In this document: positions 21,629 through 31,744 of the stretch, one piece after another
Position numbering within the stretch: the first letter of the stretch is position 1
Layout: each line of letters begins with the position of its first letter
DNA from: Oopsacas minuta
Lineage: Eukaryota > Porifera > Hexactinellida > Lyssacinosida > Leucopsacidae
NCBI GenBank assembly: GCA_024704765.1
Contig: JAKMXF010000199.1
Location: 558,605-622,604, forward strand
Direction of reading: 5' to 3'
Length of the DNA: 64,000 nucleotides
Translations under genes and position numbers: made by a program
Notes under the pieces: generated by a model
The model's input: the letters and a program-made list of their open reading frames with translations, nothing else
Databases searched by the model: none
What the model was told of the DNA's origin: nothing

Positions 21629-22229
21629 AGGAATCGGACACAATAGGAAAAAATAAGCCAATGTCTATAGGGAAATTTTCCAACTTGAGTTATGCCGAAT
21701 TGTGCTCAGATGACTATGTTGTGTGTAATAGCATTATTTGTGCATACTCACATGCTCAGCTCTCTATACTGTAATCAACGAAGTAAAACTCATTGCGAAA
21801 AAATCAATACAACGAAAATATGATGATCATCCTCAATTCTCATAGTGCATCGGCTTTAGGCGAGGAAATTTTGGTCCACCTTTATTCACATGGGATGCAA
21901 GGTATTAAGTTTGCAGGGCATCGAAGGAAGTAGGTCGATATCTAGAAATTAACATTTCCGACGATAGGAATTAGGGGACATTAGGCTAATATGGATAAAG
22001 GATTTATTATCTGATGAAACATGCTTGATTTAAATACAAATAACCTGTAAAAATTTGGCGTAGGTACTGAAAATGATAGTATTGATTTATTGCCATCAAA
22101 AGTCCACAATCCAATGTTTGCAGCGAATAAATATATGGCAGGAATTTTTTGGTTACATGCTCATTAATAAACGATACTAAATCCGATTTGGTAAATGTGA
22201 TATTCAAATAATAGTATCCTTTACAAGTA
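21629..22229. other. no gene or repeat recognised
   Basis: Short motif-free frames only. The right edge is the TA that precedes the Tc1-like end at 22230. Confidence 0.4.
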
Positions 22230-22728
22230 CAGGCAGCCCTCACCGTTCGCGGTTTTCCCTACCACATCTGCAATTTGATAGATAAGTTGAATTGTTAAAT
22301 ATTTACTGTATTTTCTATTACCACCATATCTATTGCACAGTTGCAAATGGGTCACATAAAATGACAATGACCCATATGATCCATGAGTCACTGTCCCATT
22401 AAATTATTATCTGATCCATCCTGACCCAATATCTATCTGATTATCATAAGAAAATATAATGCATGTATATGGTTTGACACAATCATGAAATCAAGTTGTT
22501 TGTTTTTCCTTCTAACTCGATCGAGACAGCTTCGATAGTCTCTGGCAACATTGCATTACGTTGAGATTTTATTATATGCCGGGCATTAAAGGTACTGAAG
22601 CTTTATAGATGAATGCAGTTGCTATTGGTATACCTGTAGACATACGTATATATTCCTCGCACTTCATGGTATTCCAAACTTTCAATATAATGATGACCAT
22701 TATTAACTCTATCATCAAGAACAAGATA

Positions 22729-24900
22729 CAGTCAACTCCGCTTAATCGGGACACATCTGTTCCAGGCCTTTTGTCCCGATTAAGCGGAGTTCCCGATTAA
22801 CCAGAGAAATCATGTTAATGATAATATAACAGGGATTCTTTATTTTTTCAGTCACAGAACCCATAATTGCATAAAGCAATATATCCACTGTATGATTGAG
22901 CCATTCCCACCCAAAAGTAAGGAAATTGAAATTTTGGATGCAGGGGATTGTTTGGCATTTCTGGGAACAATTTTGATGATAATCACTAATAAATAGAAAT
23001 AAATTAATAAGGTTACTGCCTAATATAGTGTACCTGACTGAAACTACACACGAAAGTTAAGGGAAATCAAGAAAAATATTTCTCAACAGTGGTTTGTGAC
23101 TTGTTGGATGGAAGTCTTGTAAATATTACTTCAGCACAGGTATCTAATGCTTTTTGTGCTACATCACAAAATCCTTGTAAATAAAATATCGTTGCAAGTT
23201 TTGAATTGACTCCGTGGCTATAGCATGAGGAACCATTGGTCGAACAATTACTTCTTCTTCGTCATCTTCTGAGTCACCCTGAACACAAGCCCGTTTACTT
23301 ATAATCCCCTCAAAAATATAATCATCCCAGTTACATGAATCATCAAAGTATGGAGCATCTTTGTCAATGTTCAGATAGTCATCTCCGTTTGTCACCTCTT
23401 TTAAGACTCGTTCCTCATCTATCAATGCTGACTCTTCTACATTTGCAAGTGTTCCGAACCCGGACTTGTGGACAGTTAGCAATAGTAGCCTGTTTCACAA
23501 GTAGCCAGCTCCTAGCAAGGAAGTACATAGCATCTTGAAGCGAAATTTTGGAACTAATATCGATGGCTGTAACTAAGGAGTTGATTACATTTTCATCAAT
23601 ACACTTATGATCATCTGGATCAATTCTTTCCCATAGAAAATCTTTAGGTTTTTGACAATGCCTTGATCCAAAGGTTGTATGAGTGAGGTCGTATTTGCAG
23701 GGAGAAATTCTAGTCGAATATTTCTGAGTGATTTAATTTGAGGATGTGCAGGACAATTATCGATAGTAACAAGATTACGATTATCTCTAATCAGAGCTAC
23801 ATCCCAATCCATAACCCATTGTTGAAATAATACACTCGTCATCCAGGCACTACTGTTGGTAAAGTACATTACTGGCAAAGTGTCCAGATTAATCCCTTTG
23901 AAACATCTTGGCATTTTACTCTTTCCAATTACGAGGGGTTTTAGTTTGTCACTCCAAGACATATTAACATACAAGAGGACTGTAATACGTTCTAATGCAT
24001 TCTTACTGCCATTAAGCTGTTCATATGAATAACACAAAGAATTGTCTGGAGTGGCACGATAATACAGACCTGTCTCTTCCGCATTGTATATTAGAGGTGT
24101 CATATTCTCTAAGAAACTCTAAGTCGACACTTGCTTTTCCCCATAAGCATGCTTAGATTTGATCTGGGACGGCCCTTCCATCTTGATAGCCAACCCTCAG
24201 TCGCAATAAAGCCATGTCTGCCCAATTTTTAGCGATTTCCTCTGCTTTGGTCTTCAATACCAATCCACTAATTCTTACACCATTATGAATGACAGTTTTG
24301 AATCATTGATTTAGTGCTACATCGATTTCTGGATCTTTCCCATCTCTTTCCCTCTTCCTGGATGTGTTTACCGCTTTCTTTTCCAAAAACTTAACAGGTA
24401 GCTCTTCTTCCTGCTTAAGCAGTCTCGCAATTGTGGATTTGGGGGTCGAGAACAGGTCAGAGAGAAAACTTAAAGTTCTCATTTGAGGTGGCTGCAACTT
24501 GATCTTGTCAAGTATGTGAATTTTGTCAGGTAGCGTTGGGTCATTACGTTTGGCCATTTGAAATTCAAGCGACAGGTCTACTCGTACAATATTGGATTCA
24601 TATCTATGTTTAGGTACTCATGTATATTTTACTTAAGGTTGCATTGCATATGCATTGTGCTTGAACTACGTTGTTCCCTGTTAAAAAAGCAGAAATTTGG
24701 CCCAATTAAGCGGAAATTTTGTCCATTCACCTATTCTTTGCTAGAATTTGCTTAGATCAAGTGCACTTTCTTTTTCATTGAGTCAATAATTTTTACTCGA
24801 TTACCAGAGTTTGTCCCGATTAACCGCAAATATTTAGTATTAACTTTAATGGAGATGATCCCATTAGTGGAGATTTGTCCCAATTAAGCGGAGTTGACTG
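22729..24900 (-). mobile_element. Tigger/pogo element B, innermost layer
   Basis: The left end reads cagtcaactccgcttaatcg and the right end, reverse-complemented, cagtcaactccgcttaattg. TA is duplicated (22727-22728, 24901-24902). Length is 2172 bp. The subterminal region repeats gattaagcggagtt. The transposase is on the minus strand and broken. It lies inside a hAT MITE and is therefore the youngest insertion of the three. Confidence 0.9.
23159..24557 (-). pseudogene. Tigger transposase B, frameshifted, first Asp changed
   Basis: The ATG at 24557 starts an HTH segment (MAKRNDPTLPDKIHILDKIK). The CENP-B HTH region (24302-24104) is only readable across frame changes; TEGWLSRWKGRP is recognisable. 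The DDE block (24103-23585) reads YNAEETGLYY where the family has an aspartate (DETG), so the first catalytic residue appears as glutamate. The second is in LVTIDNCPAHP and the third, 30 residues later, in LIQPLDQGI. A frame change near 23592 leads into ISLQDAMYFLARSWLL, and another near 23475 into HKSGFGTLANVEES with an acidic tail ending at 23159. The gene is inactive. Confidence 0.85.
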
Positions 24901-25797
24901 TACTCTGAAGTAGTAACTCGCACACAAACATACATTGTATATGAAATGATGAATAAAACCTTAATGTGTCATGACCTATAATGCGTGACCAATGACCCAC
25001 CGACCTATTTGCAGCTCTGATTTATTGAGTATGAGTTTGTAATTTCACCATTAGCATTACAAATTTGATGTAACTCACTACTCTAAATATTGTAGTTTGT
25101 ATGTCATACACCCAAAGTGATCAGTATTTGTGCGATAGCTTGTATCACGAAATATTCAAAATTTGAATTATTCCTGAAAATTATATTAATTTACCACTCA
25201 TTGTTATATTAGGGCCATTTTTTTCATAGAAACTATTATCCCTACTGTCTATATCTTGCATTAAACCGTAAAAGGGTATGATGACCAGGATATTGAAGTG
25301 ATAGGTTGGGGTCTATGTTTTCTATGTGCAAAAATATAAGATTATTTTCAGGAAACAATATTTTTCACTCTTTACCCACGGGCCAAGCATTAAAACTGTT
25401 GATTTTCAACTCAATTAGTGAATATAGCGAATAGTTTTATTCATTATATGCTTATATTATCTATTTTTAATTTGGATTGTTTTTGATAGCACAGTTTATT
25501 GTCCTTAAATCTGGAATGTAGCTCAGGGATTTATCCAGGAATTTCTGGTTCGGAACTTTATCTTGAAAGAACTCTGCTGGGATGTTACTTTAAGTCAATA
25601 ACATATTACTCCTATAGTAATTTGAATCTCGCTGTCAACACCCTATCACCTTTATCGCTGCTGAACTAGCACTTTATGTACTCGAACACCCTTGATGGAC
25701 ACCATTATTCTCAATAAGCTTTAGTCTCGCCGTTCCCGAATTTGTCGTTCACGGAAATTTCAGGAATATAACCCCCTCGATCGACGAGGGATTCCTG

Positions 25798-26971
25798 CAC
25801 TGCAATGTCTAGAATAACTAGAATTCACAAAGTTGTACCTAAATAGGTGTGATATCGTACTAGCACGCTTCGTTCGATAGGCCGCTGCACAACAGCTTAG
25901 TGCATAAACTACTTTTAAAATTAAACAGCTAAATGTTTATGCTTTTGGTCGCTACGCGAGCATATACATGGCACTACGTGCATCGGGGTCAATTTTCTGT
26001 AGAAATTTTATATTACCTATGGTACATCCAAATCCATTTATTGGCCTTCTGTGGTAATACAAGGGCTGCTATCTAACTTTTGGCAAGTAATTCGCACATT
26101 TCGTGACTCGAATATTGTAAATTCCCAAATATATCGAAATTCCTAAGATTTTGAATTTTTGCTGTCTTGATGATGTGATAATACCGTGATGGGTATGCAT
26201 TTAATAAAATCATCAGGTTATGACATTTGGCCTAATGAGGGGTACCTGCGAATCCACATTAAAACTTCGATAATTTATTTTAGCTGAGCTGTTGCTAACA
26301 TTGTTATTTTTCGTAATTTCGAAGAGTGACAGTAGAGTCATAATTACGTCATAGACGTGAATTTTGGCCAAGACTCAAATTTCCCCGAACCAAGACCAAA
26401 ATACCCGTGTACAAAACGGACACCATGTGGTCCGTTTCGTAAAATACCTTATTCGGGCCGAACAATTACCTACGTATTTGATTTTGCTCGGCAGATCTTT
26501 TTTGTATTTGTGATGTCATATTTAGGTGTGCTACTTGGCGATATTGAATGTATTTGTGCCTCGATGTATATATTATTCCCGGAATTTACAGGCACTTTGG
26601 GCTGTTAGAAAATTCACGCTTAGAAAATTAATCATATACACAACAGTTAAAGATACGATAATTAGAAATCAGTTATGAAATTCAGTACACCGACTTACAC
26701 ATGTGCAACAGTTTAAATCAGGGTGCTCAAACTGTGGCACGAGATACCATTCGCTGTAGCCCGCAGGAATTTCCCTTGATTTTCATTATTCATTAAGAAT
26801 ATACACTAACGAGCATAATAATTTCAACACAACTAAATATATAATTTTATATCCTGGCCATGCGGCGAATGTTTAAATATTCCTACTTTAATAGCACTGA
26901 AAGAACTATATGACTGTGTTACTTAGCATTAGCCTGATTAAACACTGAAAATGTATAATCAAATATTCTAT
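25798..26971. other. no gene recognised
   Basis: Short frames only, none with a motif. About 25865-25990 resembles the inverse of 1741-1875 and may be a dispersed repeat. A near-palindrome (aaacggacaccatgtggtcc) lies near 26414-26437. Confidence 0.4.
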
Positions 26972-26975
26972 AGCC

Positions 26976-27391
26976 CACGGGTAACTGAAAAAACATTATG
27001 ACAAAAAAATGAGATCGTTGAGATTTTTTCACTTTCTTAAACAGAATTTTGTGAGGAATCCGAATATACACTCCAAATAATTTTCCTACCATTAAAATTT
27101 TTTTAACAGACTATACAAAAATTTATGAAATCAAAAAAATTCTGGCTACAACAATTTTAACATATCCCGATTTTTAATATATTATCGTGATCCTTCGCTG
27201 ATATACTTCTTTCTAGAATTCAATTTAATTACTAGTTACCTAATGGAATTGATGTTTTTAACGAATTCCTATCCGAAATGTCATTACCATGGCAACAAAA
27301 TGAAACGTAAGAATTTACGCAATAGTTTTCAATCTAGCTAAGTAGTACTTGTATGATATTATATTTAGGATATATACGTGTAATTATTGAT
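26976..27391 (+). repeat. left terminal inverted repeat of the CAC element
   Basis: This matches the reverse complement of 29483-29899 along its full length, up to and including cgtgtaattattgat, after which similarity stops abruptly. The high identity of the arms implies a recent insertion or gene conversion between them. Confidence 0.9.
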
Positions 27392-27408
27392 TAATTCAGT
27401 TAAAGCAA

Positions 27409-29409
27409 ATGAGTGAAGAAACGAAACATGAACATGCAAAAACTAGAATTTGTCGTTGGTGTTGTTCGAAAGTTGGAAAAATTGTTTTGAGGAATCATCA
27501 CCTAAAGGACACTAAGTTAGGTGAATTATACAACCAATATTTGGAACCAATCAATATTTTAGAAGATAATCGCCCTTATATCGTGTGTAATACTTGTAAG
27601 CCTACTTGTTTACTCTATCTTCAGGGGATACCACGAGGAAAACACCCGCACGATATGATTGGCCTATAATTCGTAACACGCGCTTAAACACCTGCCGCAT
27701 TGGGAACTTATGTTCACTGTGTGCCGAGAGGTCAAGGTTCGGTCGCAAGAATCAAGCTTCATCTTCGATAATCCATATAAATCCAGGAAGACCAACAATC
27801 AATTCACCTCAAACGACGATCAAGATATGCAACAAATGTGCGAGTCGTGTTAGTCCTGGAGTTAGTCATATCTGTTTGAAAAAGACATTGATTACCAACG
27901 CACATAATATGTTGGAACACCATAACGCTATTGATACATTCGTTGGTGATAATGTATACCAAAGATTACATGAATGTAGCCACAACAAATCTTCAATTCA
28001 GTTGCCTAAAACTTCAGGTGGGAATCCGTTTCATCTTTCTGTCTCCTCTTCCAGTACTGACGAACGTCCAGCTAAATTACCAAAAATGGATTTCTCTCAC
28101 ATCGCGAATTTGAAGTGTTCAGGAATGTCATTGTCTAATAAGCAGTTAAAGGTAGTAATTCGAATTATTAGAGATGTTGGAGTACCATGCCCATCAATGG
28201 ATGCTCCTATAGAGAACGACATTTGTTGTGCGACGAAATATTCGAATGCATCCAGATTGAGCTGGACTATAGTAAAGAGAAATACAAGTCAGAATATAGG
28301 AACTCCTGGATGGTGAGATGTTGCAATATCGATGCCCTGATAGAAAAGATCTTTAATATCAGCGGAGAAATATCGGTACATGATCTTCATTTCAAGCTTG
28401 GATTAGACTTTAGCCGTGGTTTCACTAAACTACTTATGTGTCTACAGAATGATAATTCTGTCGATAACCTGGTTTATCTATGGGTTACGAGTGCCCCTGA
28501 GTGTAATTATAACTTCTTCGTTATGCTTCAAGATGACCAGATAAAACGGCAGATGGAAGAATACAATGTTTAATTTACGGTAGATTTGAAAGCTGCTAGT
28601 TATTGTTTGGGAATAATGAACGGACGTCACCCTTGTATATGGTGTACTTGGGACAATAGAAGGGGTTTAGACAGTGTTCAGTGGGAAGAACGATCATCTG
28701 CTCACCATCTAGAGATGTTTCAAAAGCTTCAAGATATGTATCAGGGAGATTCTAAGAATCATGCAATTGACTGCGATGGTATTGAGGATCGCCAAGCACT
28801 AAATGTATGGCTGGTAGATTTCATGCAAATGTTTAATCTTCCCGAGTTACATCTGTTACTTGGGATAGGACAGAAGTTATACGATGCCATCCTCATCACA
28901 ATGTCTGAGGACGAAAAATAACACCATGAAGCAATACTAAAAAAACTGAATATTCATAGACATGCTTACCATGGAGGAGCATATGAAGGTAATGCAATGA
29001 GGAAAATCACAAAGGAGGTATTGGAACTCGGGTTTCCAAAGATTAATTCGTCTTATATCACGCTTGTAAATTCAGGGATGTTGTTGATTCTTGCTTCGGG
29101 AAACACATAAAGGGAGATTTCAAAATGGCAGTATATCATTTTGAACAATCATTTAAACAATCAGGACTTTCTTGCTCTACAAAAGTTCATGTTCTATGTA
29201 GGCACCTAATTCCGTTTATCACGAATTATCTTCCAGATGGAATGGGTTTAGGATCAGTTTCAGAACAGGCATTTGAATCTGCCCATTCTAGATTTGGCAG
29301 AGTTTGGGAGACAAGATATAAATGTCAAGAGGAAAATGAAAAATTTCCAGAGTGCTTATTAAACACAGTATCAGATGTTAACTTCGTCAATTTCATAAGT
29401 AAATCATAG
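27409..29409 (+). pseudogene. Chapaev/CMC-like transposase, degraded
   Basis: Reading starts at ATG 27409, 18 bases inside the left inverted repeat. The first segment has two cysteine clusters (CRWCCSKVG and VCNTCKPTC). After a frame change near 27640 another cluster follows (CSLCAERSRFG, then ICNKCASRVSPGVSHIC), so the N-terminus is a zinc-binding module. After a second frame change near 28190 comes the putative nuclease. LKLGLDFSRGFTKLLM... is preceded by VHDLHF; the aspartate of GLDFSRG is the likely first acid. An in-frame TAA (28571-28573) is followed directly by FTVDLKAASYCLGIM, the likely second, with CIWC downstream. LPELHLLLGIGQKLYDAIL, then YHGGAYEGNAM (after another in-frame TAA at 28919-28921), then STKVHVL and SVSEQAFESAHSRF follow, the last with the likely catalytic glutamate. 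All presumed catalytic residues survive despite at least two frameshifts and several stops. Family assignment is inferred. Confidence 0.7.
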
Positions 29410-29482
29410 TATGGTAAGCTAGGTCATGTTCTACATTACATTATATTTGGAATAAAAATAATTGGTTAAGTTAAGGTTAAGC

Positions 29483-29899
29483 ATCAATAATTACACGTAT
29501 ATATCCTAAATGTAGTATCATACAAGTACTACTTAGCTAGATTGAAAACTATTGCGTAAATTCCTACGTTTCATTTTGTTGCCATGGTAATGACATTTTG
29601 GATAGGAATTCGTTAAAAACATCAATTCTATTAGGTAACTAGTAATTAAATTGAATTCTAGAAAGAAGTATATCAGCGAAGAATCACGATAATATATTAA
29701 AAATGGGGATATGTTAAAATTATTGTAGCCAGAATTTTTTTGATTTCATAAATTTTTGTATAATCCGTAAAAAAGATTTTAATGGTAGGAAATTTTTTTG
29801 GAGTGTATATTCGGATTCCTCACAAAATTCTGTATAAGATAGTGAAAAAATCTCAACGACCTCATTTTTTTTGTCATAATGTTTTTTCAGTTACCCGTG
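29483..29899 (-). repeat. right terminal inverted repeat of the CAC element
   Basis: This is the partner of 26976-27391. It differs by scattered substitutions and short indels (for example an extra A in the poly-A run near the tip). The transposase stop lies about 75 bases upstream. Confidence 0.9.
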
Positions 29900-29903
29900 A
29901 GCC

Positions 29904-30420
29904 ACACTTTGTTCATTAATACGATAATGAGATAATTGCAAATTCAATACTAATTGTACAAACTGAAATGAAATGAAACAATTCTGATAGCATATTTGAA
30001 TTCTACTGCTCTGTGCTATCCAGCTATGATATTTACACCAAATTTTATTGACCTATGAGCATTTTCATACTCGTGCCACAAGTGGCACATATCAAGTATA
30101 TCATTAGGTATGTGAATAAAATTTTGTAGTAATCCACTTATTTCCAACGATACAAATATTTGCTAGTCAGTTTAGAGAATCTAAACGATTTCATACTGTA
30201 ATCCATCGTTGTGCCAATATTCTAGTGATGTGTAGTTTCTGCCACTTGTGGCACAAATATATAAATGGTTACAAGTCAAAGTGATAAGCCCTACACAGTT
30301 CGAAAGATTCACATGGGGAATTAATATCCATAGATTTCCAATATGCTATCAGAATGATTCTATCTAGTTGAGTTTTGTGCCATTAGGAATTGAATATGTA
30401 ATTAAGTTCTCTATATACTA
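29904..30420. other. no gene; short palindromic gccacttgtggc motifs
   Basis: No coding potential. Three copies of a gccac-ttgtggcaca palindrome occur (about 30073-30090, 30240-30257), similar to motifs in the loop of the fold-back element near 35.8 kb. Their nature is unknown. Confidence 0.4.
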
Positions 30421-30962
30421 GGGCGTTCAATAAGTCTTGCGGGTGATATCATAGGATATGATACAAACACTATACACACTAATTCACTATATTATTTATT
30501 CAAAGTAATCCCCTCCTGCAGATACAGAAAGTTTTAACCTTTCCACCCACTTGTAAAACACATTTCTGTACTCTTCTCCGGGATGGATTTGAAGTACTGG
30601 TACAGGCCCATTCCGAGTGCTTGTAATGTGTTAAAATCTTTGCCTTGAAGGTAGATTTTAAGCTTGGGGAAAAGCCAAAAATCGCACGGAGCTAGGTCTG
30701 GTGAGTATGGTGGATGGGGAAGTAATTCTAACCTTTCTACATCCAGAAATTTTTGGTAAGCTTAGCTGTATGGGAACTCGCGTTATCAATTAAAATCTTC
30801 ATTCCTCGAGTTCCGGTTTTCGGGCGGTACCATTCTATATTTTTTATCAAATTTGGAAGCACTTGTTCTGTAAAGAAAGTAGCAGTAACAGCCTTGCCAC
30901 TCTCACAAGGTAATTGCAAGACACTTCCATGACTACTGAACCGGAACACAAGAGTTGTCAGC
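30421..30962 (-). pseudogene. 3' half of a mariner transposase
   Basis: Minus-strand sequence encodes the C-terminal half of a mariner transposase. It starts at VFRFSSHGSVLQLPCESGKA, passes the second catalytic aspartate in ILIDNASSHTAKL, then changes frame and continues towards the SPDLAP-type region (near 30700) and the tail KWVERLKLS near 30525. The element end at about 30421 reads agggcgttcaataagtcttg, the same terminal repeat as at 39981. The N-terminal half is missing. The junction at about 30962 abuts sequence leading to a CAC-type transposon end at 31119. Confidence 0.75.
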
Positions 30963-30984
30963 TAATTTAGATTGAAACCAATTT

Positions 30985-31119
30985 TAAAACTTGCGACAAA
31001 TATTGTGATGGAAATATTTTTAATAACAGTTTCGAAATCTATACAAATTCTGTGCCCAACCTGTAAATTTCGTAGGACCCGTATTTTTTTGACCGAGATC
31101 ACGATTTCAGAGACCCGTG
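30985..31119 (+). mobile_element. solo end of a CAC-type (Chapaev-like) element
   Basis: Reverse-complemented from 31119 this reads cacgggtctctgaaatcgtg. It aligns over about 120 bases with the right end of the copy at 43560-45006, including aatttcgta and gaccgagat/ggccgagat blocks. It also shares CAC-G-..CTGAAA with the tips of the 26976-29899 element. No coding part is attached; the inner side is joined to a mariner fragment. Confidence 0.6.
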
Positions 31120-31744
31120 CTTAGAGTAGGGTACAAGGATGCCTCATTTTTATGTTTATCCAATCATAACTCGATTATTGTTATACTTGTCAACGAATCA
31201 GGATAAGCTATTTGTTAGAATTTCTGGCTTCCCATAGCCTGATAATACATTCTGATATGATAAGTCTTACCAATATATCATAGAACAAAAAACATACAAT
31301 TTCAAACTGTTTTGGAACAATTTTGTGAGAAAAAGTGAATGTTCATTTTACCAAAATGTAGTGTAACGCCATTAAGTATGTAAAGAGGAGGTTCTAACTC
31401 ATCATGATTCGTGCTCAGGGAATATTCCAAATTATATCAAATTTAAGAGCTTAAATCATTTTTTCCTCTGAGTTGTATGTCAAAGATAAATCAGTTCTTT
31501 GTAATTATCTGAACCCATAAATATTAGTCAAAATATTATGAGGGAAATGAAATGAAATGAAAGAAAATTTAATTATGAAATTTCTGCAGAAAATAAATGC
31601 CATATGGTGCCATAGGGCAAAGTTTTACGCTTTGTGATGAAAGAGAGGGAGGCGCGAAGTTCCGATGAGTATTTTTTGCGTTATTATTTTATCATATATA
31701 TTTGTTATTAGCATTATAGTATTAATATATCTCAATCCTCTTCT
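31120..31744. other. no gene recognised
   Basis: No frame with a motif. The left boundary of the hAT element that follows may lie somewhere in 31590-31745, but I could not find its terminal repeat. Confidence 0.4.

Larger units (their letters stand above)
22336..25019. mobile_element. hAT MITE, middle layer of the nest
   Basis: The left end reads cacagttgcaaatgggtc and the right end, reverse-complemented, cagagctgcaaataggtc. The flanking 8 bases are atctattg (22328-22335) and atttattg (25020-25027), seven of eight identical, the length expected for hAT. Repeated blocks such as aatgaccca occur near both ends. Without the Tigger inserted at 22729-24900 it would be about 0.51 kb and non-coding. 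Confidence 0.7.
22230..25797. mobile_element. Tc1-like non-autonomous element, outer layer of a nest
   Basis: The left end (22230) reads caggcagccctcaccgttcg after a TA. The reverse complement of the right end (25797) reads caggaatccctcgtcgatcg, the same family of ends as the Tc1-like element at 2677-4557. Subtracting the inner elements leaves about 0.88 kb without a recognisable transposase, so it is a deletion derivative or MITE. The right flank is CA rather than TA, consistent with age or mutation. Confidence 0.55.
26976..29899 (+). mobile_element. CAC-ended DNA transposon with 416-bp inverted repeats (Chapaev/CMC-like)
   Basis: The element starts cacgggtaactgaaaaaac and ends with its reverse complement. 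It is flanked by AGCC on both sides (26972-26975, 29900-29903), a 4-bp target duplication. The inverted repeats are unusually long (about 416 bp) and roughly 95% alike by eye. Ends beginning with CAC plus a 4-bp duplication fit the Chapaev branch of the CMC superfamily. The interior encodes a broken protein with zinc-binding cysteines and an acidic D, D, E set. The superfamily name is inferred from ends and duplication length and would need a profile search to confirm. Confidence 0.8.

Noticed and set aside
26357-26608. An 83-residue frame with a hydrophobic middle
   Set aside because: No family resemblance, and the frame starts in repeat-like sequence; length is within chance for this composition.
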